A stretch of DNA of 64,000 nucleotides from JADJPO01 sp963724535 (GCA_963724535.1 CAVRVD010000017.1:186001-250000); one strand, 5' to 3'; shown: positions 1-9,003, counted from the first letter of the stretch. Translations and numbers: made by a program. Notes: generated by a model not told the origin, from the letters alone.

Positions 1-555
1 GTGCACGCCTTCGACCGGCTGCCCGGGCGCCAGGGTGACAGCTATCTGATCTACGGCGCCGGGACGATGGGTCTGATCATCCTGGAGATGGCCAAGCGGG
101 CCGGCGCATCGCGGATCGACCTGGTCGACGTCAGCCCGGCCCGGCTCCCGACCGCCCGACAGCTGGGCTGCAGTGCCGCCGTCGGCTCCGCCGACGAGCT
201 CGAGGCTCCCCGAGGCTGGGACGTGGTCATCGACTGCACCGGCGTCGTGGCCGCGATCGAGGACGGGCTGGACCGGGTCGGCAAGGGCGGGACCTACCTG
301 CAGTTCGGCGTGCCCGGGGAGCAGGTCAGGGCTCGGTTCTCCCCCTACCGGACCTACCACGAGGAGATCACCATTCTCGGGTCGATGGCGGTGCTGCACT
401 CCTTCGACCGAGCTGCGGACCTCTTTGTCGGCGGCCTGCTCGATGCCGACGTGCTGATCAGCGACCGGCTCCCGCTGGAGCGCTATCCCGAGGCCATGGA
501 CACCCTTGCCGCCGGCGTCGGACGCAAGATCCAGGTCGTGCCGAACCCGGCGTGA
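1..555 (+). CDS. Zinc-type alcohol/polyol dehydrogenase, C-terminal part (MDR family)
   Basis: The visible 184 codons are the C-terminal half of a medium-chain dehydrogenase. The nucleotide-binding fold starts with GAGTMG near visible residue 20, followed by a strand ending in an acidic residue (DLVDVS), which usually means NAD preference. A later DCTG and the GGTYLQFGVP segment are typical of sorbitol/threonine dehydrogenase-like members. The N-terminal catalytic domain with the zinc ligands is outside the window, so the GTG at base 1 is probably an internal codon, not the start. The substrate cannot be told from this part. It converges on the aminotransferase with only 7 bases between the stops. 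Confidence 0.85.
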   Translation: MHAFDRLPGRQGDSYLIYGAGTMGLIILEMAKRAGASRIDLVDVSPARLPTARQLGCSAAVGSADELEAPRGWDVVIDCTGVVAAIEDGLDRVGKGGTYLQFGVPGEQVRARFSPYRTYHEEITILGSMAVLHSFDRAADLFVGGLLDADVLISDRLPLERYPEAMDTLAAGVGRKIQVVPNPA

Positions 556-562
556 GGGTCGG

Positions 563-1780
563 TCAGTTCCGCAGCGTCGCCAGGTAGTCGTCGATCCGGC
601 CCATCGCGTCGGTGAGGTCCTCGGCCGAGGGCAGGGTGACCAGCCTGAAGTGGTCGGGGTCAGGCCAGTTGAACCCGGTGCCATGGGTGACCAGGATCTT
701 GGTCGCCCGCAGCAGGTCGATCACGAAGGCCTCGTCGTCCTTGATCGGGTAGACGTCCGGGTCCAGGCGGGGGAAGCAGTACAACGCACCGCGTGGCTCC
801 ACACAGCTGACCCCGGGGATCTCGTTGAGCAGCCTGGAGGCCAGCTTCGACTGCTCGTAGAACCGCCCACCCGGGACGATCAGCTCGGTGATCGACTGGT
901 AACCGCCGAGCGCGGTCTGGATGGCGTGCTGCGCCGGGACGTTGGCGCACATCCGCATGTTCGCCAGCAGGGTCAGGCCCTCGATGAAGTCGGTCGCCAG
1001 GTGCTTCGGGCCGGAGATCATCACCCAACCGGCGCGGTAGCCACAGACCCGGTAGGCCTTCGACAACCCGCTGAAGGTCAGGCAGAACACGTCGTCTCCG
1101 GCGTGGCTGGCCGCGTGGTGATGGACGGCGTCGTCGAAGAGGATCTTCTCGTAGATCTCGTCGGCCATCACGACCAGGTCGTGGCGGCGTGCGATGTCGA
1201 CCAGGGCCTTGACCATCTCCTCGGAGTAGACCGCCCCGGTGGGGTTGTTCGGGTTGATGATCACCAGGGCGTGGGTGTTCTCGGTGACCTTGCTCTCGAT
1301 GTCGGCCAGGTCGGGCGCCCAGCCGTTGGCCTCGTCGCTCAGGTAGTGCACCGGCACTCCCCCGGCCAAGGACACCGCGCCGGTCCACAGCGGGTAGTCC
1401 GGGGCCGGCACCAGGATCTCGTTGCCGTCGTCGATGAACGCCTGCAGGACCATCGAGATCATCTCGCTGACCCCGTTGCCGATGAACACGTCCTCGACGC
1501 CGGTATCGGTCAGCCCGCGGGACTGGTAGTACTGCGCCACCGCGGTCCGGGCGGAGTAGATCCCGCGTGAGTCGCTGTAGCCCTGGGCGTCGCGCAGGTT
1601 GTGGATGATGTCCTGGGCGATCGCCTCAGGGGCCTCGAAACCGAACGGCGCCGGGTTGCCGATGTTGAGCTTGAGGATCCGATGTCCCTCTGCCTCCAGC
1701 CGCTCGGCCTCGACGAGGATCGGACCCCGGACGTCGTAGCGGACGTGCTGGAGCTTGGCGGACTGAGCGATCGGACGCAT
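563..1780 (-). CDS. alaA: PLP-dependent alanine aminotransferase (AlaA type)
   Basis: A 405-residue class I/II aminotransferase. The opening (KLQHVRYDVRGP near residue 9, then LKLNIGNPAPFGF near 36) and the NPNNPTGAVYS motif near 177 closely resemble what I recall of E. coli AlaA, which transfers an amino group between alanine and 2-oxoglutarate/glutamate. The Schiff-base lysine is K241 in SGLSKAYR, and D207 in MADEIY should contact the pyridine nitrogen. The length matches the family. It acts in the cytoplasm. It is transcribed separately from the ABC operon upstream, since a strong hairpin lies between them at 1809-1839. Confidence 0.9.
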   Translation of the reverse strand: MRPIAQSAKLQHVRYDVRGPILVEAERLEAEGHRILKLNIGNPAPFGFEAPEAIAQDIIHNLRDAQGYSDSRGIYSARTAVAQYYQSRGLTDTGVEDVFIGNGVSEMISMVLQAFIDDGNEILVPAPDYPLWTGAVSLAGGVPVHYLSDEANGWAPDLADIESKVTENTHALVIINPNNPTGAVYSEEMVKALVDIARRHDLVVMADEIYEKILFDDAVHHHAASHAGDDVFCLTFSGLSKAYRVCGYRAGWVMISGPKHLATDFIEGLTLLANMRMCANVPAQHAIQTALGGYQSITELIVPGGRFYEQSKLASRLLNEIPGVSCVEPRGALYCFPRLDPDVYPIKDDEAFVIDLLRATKILVTHGTGFNWPDPDHFRLVTLPSAEDLTDAMGRIDDYLATLRN

Positions 1781-1808
1781 GCACGAAGTGTGACAGGCCG
1801 CGACACCC

Positions 1809-1839
1809 AGGACCGCACCCGGTCAGCCGGTGCGGTCCT
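1809..1839 (-). terminator. Strong hairpin terminator after the ABC permease gene
   Basis: A perfect 11-base-pair inverted repeat, AGGACCGCACC at 1809-1819 and GGTGCGGTCCT at 1829-1839, encloses a 9-base loop. The stem reaches into the TAG stop codon of the permease gene (1838-1840). There is no clear U-tract, which is usual in high-GC actinobacteria. It probably ends the lipoprotein-ABC operon and insulates the aminotransferase gene that starts at 1780. Confidence 0.7.
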
Positions 1840-2716
1840 AGCTGGTCACGTCCCGGCTCGCGAACCGGGCCCAGGCGGCGAGCCAGAACACCACGACGTA
1901 GACCGCGAAGACGAACAACCCCTGGCGCACGCTCTCCCACGCGATCGGGTCGCGGAAGAAGTCCCCGAAGGCCATCCAGTGATCCACCACCAGCCAGGGA
2001 TGCAGCCAGGCCACCTGGGAGATCCCGTCCAGGATCCAGGACACGATCGTAAAGATCATCAACGCGATGGCCGCCGCGATCGGCTGCTCGGTGAGGGTGG
2101 AGATGAACAGCCCGACGGCGGCCAGCGCGGCCAGCCCGGCGGTGAGGTAGGAGCAGACCAGGGCCAGTCGCCACAGCCCCTCACCGGTGGACACCTGGGT
2201 GCCGGACAGGGTCAGCACCGGCCCGGTCCCGAACAGGGCCACCCCGACCAGCACTCCGGGCACAGCAACCGCCAGCACCGCCCACAGCGCCCCGATGCAC
2301 AGCGATGTGTACTTGACCGCCAGCAACCGGGCCCGCGACACCGGCACCGTGAGCAGGTAACGCAGTGTGCCGGTGTTGGCCTCCCCGGCGATCGAGTCGC
2401 CGGCGACCATGGCGATCGCCAACGGCAGGAACATGGGCAGCTCGACGGTGAGCGCGGCCAGCGCCACGAACAGCCCGTTCTCGGTGACCTCGCGCAGGAA
2501 GGGCGGCCCGCCGCCGCCGTCGTTGGTCGCCCGCACCACGATCGCCATGATCACTGGGACGGCGGCCAGCACCGCCAGGCCCGCCCGGTTGCGCAGCCGT
2601 CCGCCGACCAACCCGAGCTCCGAGCGCAGCAACCGCGTCGAAGGACGGCGGAGGCCTGCGGTGCTCGTATCTGTCGGCGCCGGGGCGTCCAGGCGGGTGA
2701 GCTCAGCCGCTGACAT
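1838..2716 (-). CDS. ABC-2 type transporter permease
   Basis: A 292-residue membrane protein with about six hydrophobic segments. A cytoplasmic N-terminal stretch of some 45 residues precedes the first segment (AGLAVLAAVPVIMAIVV). The long extracytoplasmic loop followed by LPMFLPLAIAMVAGDSIAGE and the internal TGTLRYLLTVPVSRARLL motif are characteristic of ABC-2 permeases such as the NatB/YhaP group. It should form a homodimer with the ATPase encoded just upstream; the two genes overlap by 14 bases. The substrate is unknown; the coupled lipoprotein gene suggests envelope export or lipid handling. Confidence 0.85.
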   Translation of the reverse strand: MSAAELTRLDAPAPTDTSTAGLRRPSTRLLRSELGLVGGRLRNRAGLAVLAAVPVIMAIVVRATNDGGGGPPFLREVTENGLFVALAALTVELPMFLPLAIAMVAGDSIAGEANTGTLRYLLTVPVSRARLLAVKYTSLCIGALWAVLAVAVPGVLVGVALFGTGPVLTLSGTQVSTGEGLWRLALVCSYLTAGLAALAAVGLFISTLTEQPIAAAIALMIFTIVSWILDGISQVAWLHPWLVVDHWMAFGDFFRDPIAWESVRQGLFVFAVYVVVFWLAAWARFASRDVTS

Positions 2717-3662
2717 CGAACCCGTCCCCGGTCAGGGCCACGAACGCCTCCTCCAGGCCGGGACTGCCCATCGTGAACCCGAGTACGCCGACCCCGGCGT
2801 GCACGAGGGCCGCCACGATCTTGTCGGCGGCCACCTCGCCCGGCACGCCGACCACCTCGCTGCGGCCCTCGGGCTGGGCTCGCTGCGCCACCTCGAGGAC
2901 GCCGCACTCACGCAGCACCGCGGCGGCGCCCTCGCCGTCGTGGGTGAGCACCCGGCAGGTCGTCCGCTGCGCCTGTTGGATGTCGGCCATGGACCCCTGC
3001 GCCACCAGCCGGCCTTGGCTCATCACGCCGACGTGAGTGCAGATCTGCTCCACCTCGGCGAGCAGGTGGCTGGAGACGAAGATCGTCGTCCCGTCGGCGG
3101 CCAGCGAGCCGATCAGGGAGCGCACCTCACGGGTGCCCTGGGGGTCCAGGCCGTTGGTCGGCTCGTCGAGAACCAACAGGTCGCGCGGGACCAGCAGGGC
3201 CGCGGCGATGGCCAGCCGCTGACGCATGCCCAGGGAGTAGGCCCGGTACTTCTTCCCGGCGGCGGCGCTCAGCCCGACCCGATCCAGGGCGACGTCGATC
3301 CTCGTTCGTGCCGTGCGCGGCTCGGCGGTGAGGTCGGCGGCGTCGAGTCGGGCCAGATTGGCCCGGCCCGATAGGTAGGGGTGAAACGCCGGACCCTCGA
3401 TCAGGCAGCCGACCCGGCGCAGCACCTCCCGAGCCTGCTGCGGCATCGGCGCCTCCAGCAGGTGGCTCGTGCCGGAGCTGGGTCGAACCAGCCCGAGCAG
3501 AATCCGGATCGTCGTGGTCTTGCCGGACCCGTTCGGTCCGAGGAAGCCGTAGACCGCGCCATGCGGCACCTGCAGGTCGAGGGCGTCGACGACCACGTGC
3601 GACCCGAACCGCTTGGTCAACCCGGCCGTGCGCACGGCCGCACCGGCTGGGGCCTGGCTCAC
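2703..3662 (-). CDS. ABC transporter ATP-binding protein
   Basis: A 319-residue ATPase with Walker A GPNGSGKTT near residue 42, the signature YSLGMRQRLAIA near 142, and Walker B LLVLDEPTNGLD near 163. The C-terminal extension of about 90 residues after the core is usual in the DrrA/NatA-like ABC-2 ATPases. The start is GTG at 3662, sharing GTGA with the stop of the lipoprotein gene (3659-3662), so the three genes are translationally coupled. It powers the permease at 1838-2716. Confidence 0.88.
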   Translation of the reverse strand: MSQAPAGAAVRTAGLTKRFGSHVVVDALDLQVPHGAVYGFLGPNGSGKTTTIRILLGLVRPSSGTSHLLEAPMPQQAREVLRRVGCLIEGPAFHPYLSGRANLARLDAADLTAEPRTARTRIDVALDRVGLSAAAGKKYRAYSLGMRQRLAIAAALLVPRDLLVLDEPTNGLDPQGTREVRSLIGSLAADGTTIFVSSHLLAEVEQICTHVGVMSQGRLVAQGSMADIQQAQRTTCRVLTHDGEGAAAVLRECGVLEVAQRAQPEGRSEVVGVPGEVAADKIVAALVHAGVGVLGFTMGSPGLEEAFVALTGDGFDVSG

Positions 3663-4822
3663 GAGGTGGTCGCCAGTGCCTCGTACACCGCGTCGGCTCC
3701 GACCGCCCCGATCGCCAGTCGACCGTTGTCGGTGACCACGGCGGTGAACAGCGTGCCCTCGAGCACCCGCCCCGATCCCCAGGAGCCGGACGTGCTGGGC
3801 AGCTGGCCGAGCACGGCACCCAGCTCAGGCGGCAGGCCGGCGAGCGGACCCTCGGTCGCGTTGTCCGATGGGGCCGGACTGACTACGACGGTCTCCCAGC
3901 CGGTGCCGACCACGGCCGGGCGGACGTCGCCGTCGCTGCCGGCGTCCGGGCCGGTTCCGGGGGTGCGGTCCGGGGATGGCAGCGCGGCGTCGCCACCAAC
4001 CGGCGCCGAGGGCTGGCCACCCTCGGTGACCTCGGTGCCGGGCGGGGGGGTGAAGACGAACTGCCGCGGGTCCGGGGTCGTGAAGTCCACGCTGGTGAAG
4101 CCCACTTCGAGGGCGGGCTCGGACATCCGGGTGGAGAAGACCTGGACCTGCACCGGGACGAGCTCGGCGGCGTCCACGGCGATGGTCACCCGGTCGACCA
4201 GGGTGACCTCGCTGCGTGGGGTGAGCACCAGCTCGTAGGCGGCTCGGCCGGCGACGGTCGTCGGGCCCGGCGTGCTGACCTCGGTGGTCGGCTCGATGGC
4301 GGCCAGCGCCTGCGCAGCGGCGTCCTGCGGGGTGCTCGGCAGCGGCGTCGGCGCGGTTGTCGAGTGCGTGGGCGAGCCCGGCGCGTGCTCGGGAAGGGTG
4401 TAGTGGGTCGCCGCCTTGTCCTGGCTGGACCAGACCCACAGGTCGCGGCCGTTGCGGATCACGTCGGACTCGCCGAGGCTGCCGACCAGCGCCAGCCGGG
4501 CCTGCTCGGGGCCGGCGTACCAGACCCGCCAGGTGTGCGTGCCGGAGATCGTCGCGCCTAGGTCGGCGGCGCCACCGCCACCGGGCAGCGGCAGCTCGGG
4601 CAGGCCTAGGTTCGCGGTCTGCACGACCGTCCCGGACATACCCGGCGCGCCGTCGGCGACGGCCTGCTGGACGTCGACCAGCAACTGGGCCGCCGAGCGC
4701 GGTTGCAGGTCGGTGTCGGCGTCGGCGCGGCCGCCGACCAGGGCGGTGCCGGCGACGGCCAGGACGGCGGCCGCGATCGGCGCGGTCCACCGCAGACGGG
4801 GGTGGGCTGTCAGCAGGCTCAT
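3659..4822 (-). CDS. LolA-like lipoprotein-carrier domain protein, secreted
   Basis: 387 residues. It opens with a signal peptide (basic RLRW, then APIAAAVLAVAGTALV) with no lipobox cysteine, so it is probably secreted or anchored by its N-terminal helix. The middle resembles outer membrane lipoprotein-sorting proteins (LolA/DUF2092): segments such as HTWRVWYAGPEQARLALV and AAYELVLTPRS fit that half-barrel. A Pro/Gly/Asp-rich region near residues 265-310 looks disordered. I chose the ATG at 4822 because the longer frame to 4915 lacks a signal peptide at its front and would overlap the divergent promoter. It is the first gene of the operon with the ABC ATPase and permease, so it may chaperone or sense the exported lipid or lipoprotein. 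Confidence 0.75.
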   Translation of the reverse strand: MSLLTAHPRLRWTAPIAAAVLAVAGTALVGGRADADTDLQPRSAAQLLVDVQQAVADGAPGMSGTVVQTANLGLPELPLPGGGGAADLGATISGTHTWRVWYAGPEQARLALVGSLGESDVIRNGRDLWVWSSQDKAATHYTLPEHAPGSPTHSTTAPTPLPSTPQDAAAQALAAIEPTTEVSTPGPTTVAGRAAYELVLTPRSEVTLVDRVTIAVDAAELVPVQVQVFSTRMSEPALEVGFTSVDFTTPDPRQFVFTPPPGTEVTEGGQPSAPVGGDAALPSPDRTPGTGPDAGSDGDVRPAVVGTGWETVVVSPAPSDNATEGPLAGLPPELGAVLGQLPSTSGSWGSGRVLEGTLFTAVVTDNGRLAIGAVGADAVYEALATTS

Positions 4823-4840
4823 GACTCCATCATCACCCAG

Positions 4841-4857
4841 GGTGCCTGTGAGGCACC
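4841..4857. promoter_or_regulatory. Palindrome in the divergent promoter region
   Basis: GGTGCCT at 4841-4847 and AGGCACC at 4851-4857 form a perfect 7-base inverted repeat around GTG. It lies 19 bases before the ATG of the LolA-like gene and 67 bases before the GTG of the response regulator gene. If the LolA-like mRNA is leaderless, the repeat would cover its -35 region. It is a good candidate operator, perhaps for the adjacent response regulator; this is inference. Confidence 0.5.
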
Positions 4858-4924
4858 TGAGAGCCGGCACGGAACTCCCGGGGGCACCCGGCACGGCGAG
4901 GTGAGGGCATGCCATGGTGACCGG

Positions 4925-5581
4925 GTGCGGGTGCTGATCGTCGAGGACGAGCGGGCGATGGCCCAGGCCCTGTCCCGCGGCCTGCAGGCCGAGGGTTTCA
5001 CCGTGCAGACGGCCGAGGACGGGCCGTCCGGGCTCAACGCGGCTCGGTTCGGGGACTTCGACGCCGTCCTGCTGGACGTCATGCTGCCGGGCATGTCCGG
5101 CTACACGGTGGTTCGCACGCTGCGTGCCGAGGGTAACTGGGTCCCGGTGCTCATGGTCTCGGCCAAGGACGGCGAGTACGACCAGGCCGACGGGCTGGAC
5201 TACGGCGCCGACGACTACCTGACCAAGCCGTTCTCGTTCGTGGTGCTGCTGGCCCGGTTGCGTGCCCTGTTACGTCGCGACCCGGTGCCTCGGCCCGCGG
5301 TGCTGACCGCCGGCTCGCTGACCCTCGACCCGGCGACGCACACGGTCCGGGACGACGGGCGAGTCGTCGACCTGGCGCCTCGCGAGTACGCGCTGCTGGA
5401 GGCGCTGCTGCGCGCCCACCCCGCGGTGGTCGCCAAACACCGCCTACTGCACCAGGTCTGGGGCGAGGCCGACGACGCCGAGGCGAACGTCGTCGAGGTC
5501 TACGTCGGCTACCTGCGTCGCAAGCTCGGGCGGCACCGGATCCAGACGGTGCGCGGAGTCGGGTACCGGATCGGAGACTGA
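4925..5581 (+). CDS. OmpR-family response regulator
   Basis: 218 residues. The receiver domain (about 1-115) has the acidic pair E7/D8, the phosphoacceptor D51 in VLLDVMLPGMSG, and K101 in YLTKPF. The winged-helix DNA-binding domain follows (about 125-218), ending in VEVYVGYLRRKLG and the RGVGYRI motif of the family. The start is the GTG at 4925 (MRVLIVEDE); upstream in-frame residues do not belong to the fold. The kinase gene begins 1 base after the stop. It should bind DNA when phosphorylated by that kinase. Confidence 0.93.
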   Translation: MRVLIVEDERAMAQALSRGLQAEGFTVQTAEDGPSGLNAARFGDFDAVLLDVMLPGMSGYTVVRTLRAEGNWVPVLMVSAKDGEYDQADGLDYGADDYLTKPFSFVVLLARLRALLRRDPVPRPAVLTAGSLTLDPATHTVRDDGRVVDLAPREYALLEALLRAHPAVVAKHRLLHQVWGEADDAEANVVEVYVGYLRRKLGRHRIQTVRGVGYRIGD

Positions 5582-5582
5582 C

Positions 5583-6830
5583 GTGCGCACGGCGACGGCG
5601 ACCCGCAGCGAGCGATGGAGCCCGCGCGGGCGGATGACCGTGCGCGGGCTGGCCTGGCTGGCCACGGCGGTGCTGACCGTCGGGCTGGCCCTGTACCTGG
5701 CGACGACGGTGGCGCTGAGCCGCTCCACCGACGCCGAGGCCCGCGACGCCGCCGACCGGGTCGCTGAGCTGGTCGCCGCCGGCCGACTCCCGCAGGTGCT
5801 GCCGGCCGCTCCCGGCCAGGTGGTCCAGGTGCTGGACGCCGAGGGGCGGGTGCTCGCCGCCAGCCTGGCCGCCGACCGGCTGACCGCGGTGGTCACCCAG
5901 GCCGAGCAGGAGCGGATCGCGGCCGGTGAGGTCGTTCTCGTCCCGGGTCACCGGGCGGCACTGTCCGCTCGGCTGCGGGTGGTGGGAGTGCCGGTCGCGA
6001 CCGGGTCCGGCGACCGGCTGGTCGTGCTGGCCACCCCGACCACCGGCCTGGACGCCACCGGGGCCGCGCTGCGGCGTTGGCTGGCGGTGTTGTTGCCGAT
6101 CTCGGTGGTCCTGCTGGCGGTGCTGCTGTGGCGGCTGGCCGGCACCGCGCTGCGTCCGGTCGCCCAGGCCCGGCGCAGCCAGCGGGAGTTCGTCGCCGAC
6201 GCGGCGCACGAGCTGCGCAGCCCGCTGGCCAGCATCCGCACCCAGCTCGAGGTCGCCCGGCACCTCGGCGAGGGCGGCAGCCTGCCGGACGACCTGCTGC
6301 CCGAGGTGGACCGGCTGTCCCGGCTGGTGGAGGACCTGCTCACCCTGGCCCGGTCGGACGCCGGGCAGGACGCCCAGCCGGAACCCGTCGACCTCGCCGG
6401 GATGCTGTCGGACCTGGTCGCCCGCCGCCTGACACCGCGCGTGCCGATCACGGTCGACTGCGCCCCCGGGATCACCGCGTCGGCCGTCCCGCAGGACCTG
6501 CGCCGCGCCCTGGACAACCTCCTCGACAACGCGCTGCGACACGCGCGGACCGGCGTGGAGCTGCGCGCCGTCCCGGCGACGAACTGGGTGGAGATCAGCG
6601 TGACCGACGACGGAGCGGGGATCCCGATGGCGGAGCGCGAGCGGGTCTTCGAGCGCTTCACCCGCCTGGACGAGGCCCGCGACCGCGATCGCGGCGGTAC
6701 CGGACTGGGCCTGCCGATCGCGCGGGAGCTGGTGCTGCGCAACGGCGGTGAGGTGCACCTGGTCGACCCGGCCCAGGGGCCGGGGGTGGCAGTCGTGGTC
6801 CGCTTGCCTGAGGCCCCCACCGCCGGGTGA
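5583..6830 (+). CDS. Sensor histidine kinase
   Basis: 415 residues with two membrane helices (about 24-44 and 166-184) flanking a sensor loop of some 120 residues outside the cell. The HAMP region is very short. The phosphorylated histidine is H209 in DAAHELRSPLASIR. The ATPase domain shows the N box DNLLDNALRHA, the G1 box DDGAGIP, and the G2 box GGTGLGLPIA. It pairs with the response regulator just upstream (1-base gap). The signal is not evident; the divergent lipoprotein-ABC operon is the natural candidate target. Confidence 0.93.
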   Translation: MRTATATRSERWSPRGRMTVRGLAWLATAVLTVGLALYLATTVALSRSTDAEARDAADRVAELVAAGRLPQVLPAAPGQVVQVLDAEGRVLAASLAADRLTAVVTQAEQERIAAGEVVLVPGHRAALSARLRVVGVPVATGSGDRLVVLATPTTGLDATGAALRRWLAVLLPISVVLLAVLLWRLAGTALRPVAQARRSQREFVADAAHELRSPLASIRTQLEVARHLGEGGSLPDDLLPEVDRLSRLVEDLLTLARSDAGQDAQPEPVDLAGMLSDLVARRLTPRVPITVDCAPGITASAVPQDLRRALDNLLDNALRHARTGVELRAVPATNWVEISVTDDGAGIPMAERERVFERFTRLDEARDRDRGGTGLGLPIARELVLRNGGEVHLVDPAQGPGVAVVVRLPEAPTAG

Positions 6831-6860
6831 GCGGCACTGCCCTCGGGTCCGGCGGGGCGG

Positions 6861-8579
6861 TCAGCGCTGCCCGGTGCCGGTCAGTCGACGCCATACCCAA
6901 CCACTGCCGGCCTCCTGCCCGGTCCGGACGTAGTCCAGAGCGTTCACGTTGGACACCGTCAGCGCCTGACGGCGGTCGGCGCCGGGGCCACCGGCGAACA
7001 GCAGCTCATCTCCCCGGCGCAGCTCGGTGTCCTCCTCCGGCAGGGCCTCGGTCCGGTCAACCCGCAGCAGCATCAGCGCCAGCAGCCCCAGCCGGTGCTG
7101 CCGGTCGGCGCTGTCACACAACAGGTGGCTCAGCCGGACCGGTTCGCCCAACTGCAGGGCGGCGTGGACCGCGGGGGCGGCATCCGTGTCCAGGCTCAGG
7201 TCCCACAGCTGAGGCACCCGACCGTCGCCCAGCTCCAGCAGCCGACTGGCCAGGTCGGCGCACCACGGAGCGGGTCGTTGACGCACGTCCTGCAGGAACA
7301 GGTTGAGCAGCGGCGTGGTGATCACCGCCAGGCACTCCTCGGCGATCAGCCGGGTCGAGACGAGGGCGAAGTCGGCCTCGGAGGCGCTGAACAGCAGGTC
7401 GTTCGCGGCCTCGTTCTGGCGGCAGACCACGTACAGGTCGGGGTTGAGCTCGGTGGCCGTGATGACGATCGACAGGTTGTTGACGTCCGAATCGGTGCCG
7501 GCGACCAGACCCATGGCCGAGTGCACGCCGGCGTCGACCAGCGAGTCAGCCTCGGTGCCTGCGCCGATCTGTGCGTGCACGGCCAGCCGGCGCAGCTCGG
7601 CCATGTCGGTCTCGGTGAGCCGGGGGTCGATGACGGTCAGCTGCAGCCCCAGTGGGTGCAGCGCCGCCACCACCGCCCGCCCGAACCGACCGTAGCCGCA
7701 GACCACCCACCGTCCGTACGGCGGGCGGTGCGGGGCCGGCACCGAGTCGCCCGGCAACGCGGTGAGCAGCTCCATCAGCCGGTACCGGTCCGGCGAGGCG
7801 ATGGACATCGCCATCTCCTCGGCGAACTGGCGGAACGGGTCGATCACCCGGTCGGTGCCGAAGGAGATCATGTTCCGCGCCACGGTCGGGTCGGTGGTGC
7901 GGGCGAGCACCGGGTGGTGCGGGTTGAGCAACCGGGAAGCGATCGCGACGGCCAGGTTCGCCTTGTCGTCGTTGGTCACCGCGACCACCCCGCGGCACAG
8001 CGGGTCGGTGATCCCGGCCCGGACCAGGTTCTCCGGCAGGGCGGCGTCGCCGCGCAGCAACAGTGGGTTGGTGGCCAGGTCCTCCAGGTCGAGTTCCTGC
8101 ACCCGGCGCTCGTTGATCTCGACGATCACGAAACGCCGGTTCAGCTCGGCCAGGCCCCGGGCGATCAGGGTGCCGGTGGTTCCGGCTCCGCAGACGATGT
8201 AGAAGGGCTCGGCCAGCCGACGCACCTGCCGGGTGAACTTGTTGGCGCCTAGGGCTGAGCGAAAGGCACTGTCCTGCAGCAGCGCCAGGATGGTCACGAT
8301 CGCGTACGACCAGCCGACCACGGCCAGGTAGATGCACGCGGTCACCCACAGCCGCTGGGCGTCCGAGAACGGCACGGGGATCTCCCCGAAGCCGATCGTG
8401 GTCGCTGTGTAGCTGACGAAGTAGAAGGCGTGGAACACGCTCAGCGGCTGCGCCCGGTTGCCCTCGGCGTCCACGCCGGGGATGAGGATCAGCCCGATGA
8501 TCGTGATCGTGTAGATGGCGATGAGCACGATCAGCGGCGCTCGCATCCGGCGCAGAACGAGGAAGACGGTACTGCTCAT
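6861..8579 (-). CDS. Two-helix potassium channel with two RCK domains
   Basis: 572 residues. Two membrane helices (about 14-33 and 78-101) enclose a pore loop with the filter sequence TIGFGE at 61-66, the GFG variant of the K+ filter. Two TrkA-N-type Rossmann domains follow: GAGTTG near 131-136 and GYGRFG near 291-296. Each is followed by a TrkA-C-like part, the last around 480-545 (LRRGDELLFAG). The double-RCK layout within one chain resembles large-conductance or GsuK-type channels rather than the single-RCK MthK. The dinucleotide folds suggest gating by NAD(H) or nucleotides. It is last in a three-gene operon after an FAD oxidoreductase and a small membrane protein. Confidence 0.9.
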   Translation of the reverse strand: MSSTVFLVLRRMRAPLIVLIAIYTITIIGLILIPGVDAEGNRAQPLSVFHAFYFVSYTATTIGFGEIPVPFSDAQRLWVTACIYLAVVGWSYAIVTILALLQDSAFRSALGANKFTRQVRRLAEPFYIVCGAGTTGTLIARGLAELNRRFVIVEINERRVQELDLEDLATNPLLLRGDAALPENLVRAGITDPLCRGVVAVTNDDKANLAVAIASRLLNPHHPVLARTTDPTVARNMISFGTDRVIDPFRQFAEEMAMSIASPDRYRLMELLTALPGDSVPAPHRPPYGRWVVCGYGRFGRAVVAALHPLGLQLTVIDPRLTETDMAELRRLAVHAQIGAGTEADSLVDAGVHSAMGLVAGTDSDVNNLSIVITATELNPDLYVVCRQNEAANDLLFSASEADFALVSTRLIAEECLAVITTPLLNLFLQDVRQRPAPWCADLASRLLELGDGRVPQLWDLSLDTDAAPAVHAALQLGEPVRLSHLLCDSADRQHRLGLLALMLLRVDRTEALPEEDTELRRGDELLFAGGPGADRRQALTVSNVNALDYVRTGQEAGSGWVWRRLTGTGQR

Positions 8580-8619
8580 CGCACCTCCTGCAGCGCGACG
8601 CCGACCGGTCCGTACATGA

Positions 8620-9003
8620 TCAGCGCCGCATCATCACCGTCTCGGCAATGAGAATGATCAGCGAGACGATATTGGCCAGCAGCGCCCCGCCCGACAGCGA
8701 GACCACGCTGGAGGTGATGTGCACGGTCATCCCGGAGCCGGTCACGTGCACGGCGACCACCCAGGTGACCGCCGCGGCGATCAGCTGCAGGTCCGCGACC
8801 AGGCTGGTGGCCAGGTGGACGGCACCGATCTGGGTCCGGTCGCCGAACTTCAGGACCGTGGCAATCAGGCTGACCACAAGGGCGCCCAGCAGCTCGTAGA
8901 TGTTGTGCAGCTCAGGGCGACTGGGGTCGCCGATGAAGTAGCCGAAGTTCAGAGTGGCCGCCAGCACGATGAAGAAGCCGAAAACCACCTTCTCCAGGTT
9001 CAT
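8620..9003 (-). CDS. Small four-helix membrane protein (resembles DUF6394)
   Basis: 127 residues with about four hydrophobic helices (5-22, 38-52, 68-84, 100-123). The segments EKVVFGFFIVLAATLNFG and ALVVSLIATVLKFGDRTQ are distinctive and match what I recall of the uncharacterised DUF6394 family; the family name is from memory. The ATG at 9003 shares ATGA with the stop of the oxidoreductase gene, and the potassium channel gene starts 40 bases further on. No function is known. Its position between the two suggests an accessory subunit of the channel or of a redox-linked ion system. Confidence 0.75.
   Translation of the reverse strand: MNLEKVVFGFFIVLAATLNFGYFIGDPSRPELHNIYELLGALVVSLIATVLKFGDRTQIGAVHLATSLVADLQLIAAAVTWVVAVHVTGSGMTVHITSSVVSLSGGALLANIVSLIILIAETVMMRR

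Noticed and set aside
506..1570. Long open frames opposite the aminotransferase gene, and similar ones opposite sdhA, the K+ channel, sufS and tkt.
   Set aside because: They are the expected antisense frames of high-GC genes: rich in Arg, Gly, Pro, His, Gln and Asp repeats, without ribosome sites or known domains.
4823..4915. An N-terminal extension of the LolA-like protein up to an ATG at 4915.
   Set aside because: It would bury the signal peptide and cover the divergent promoter and palindrome.
6831..6860. A terminator between the kinase and K+ channel genes.
   Set aside because: The 30-base gap is GC-rich but has no stem longer than about five pairs.
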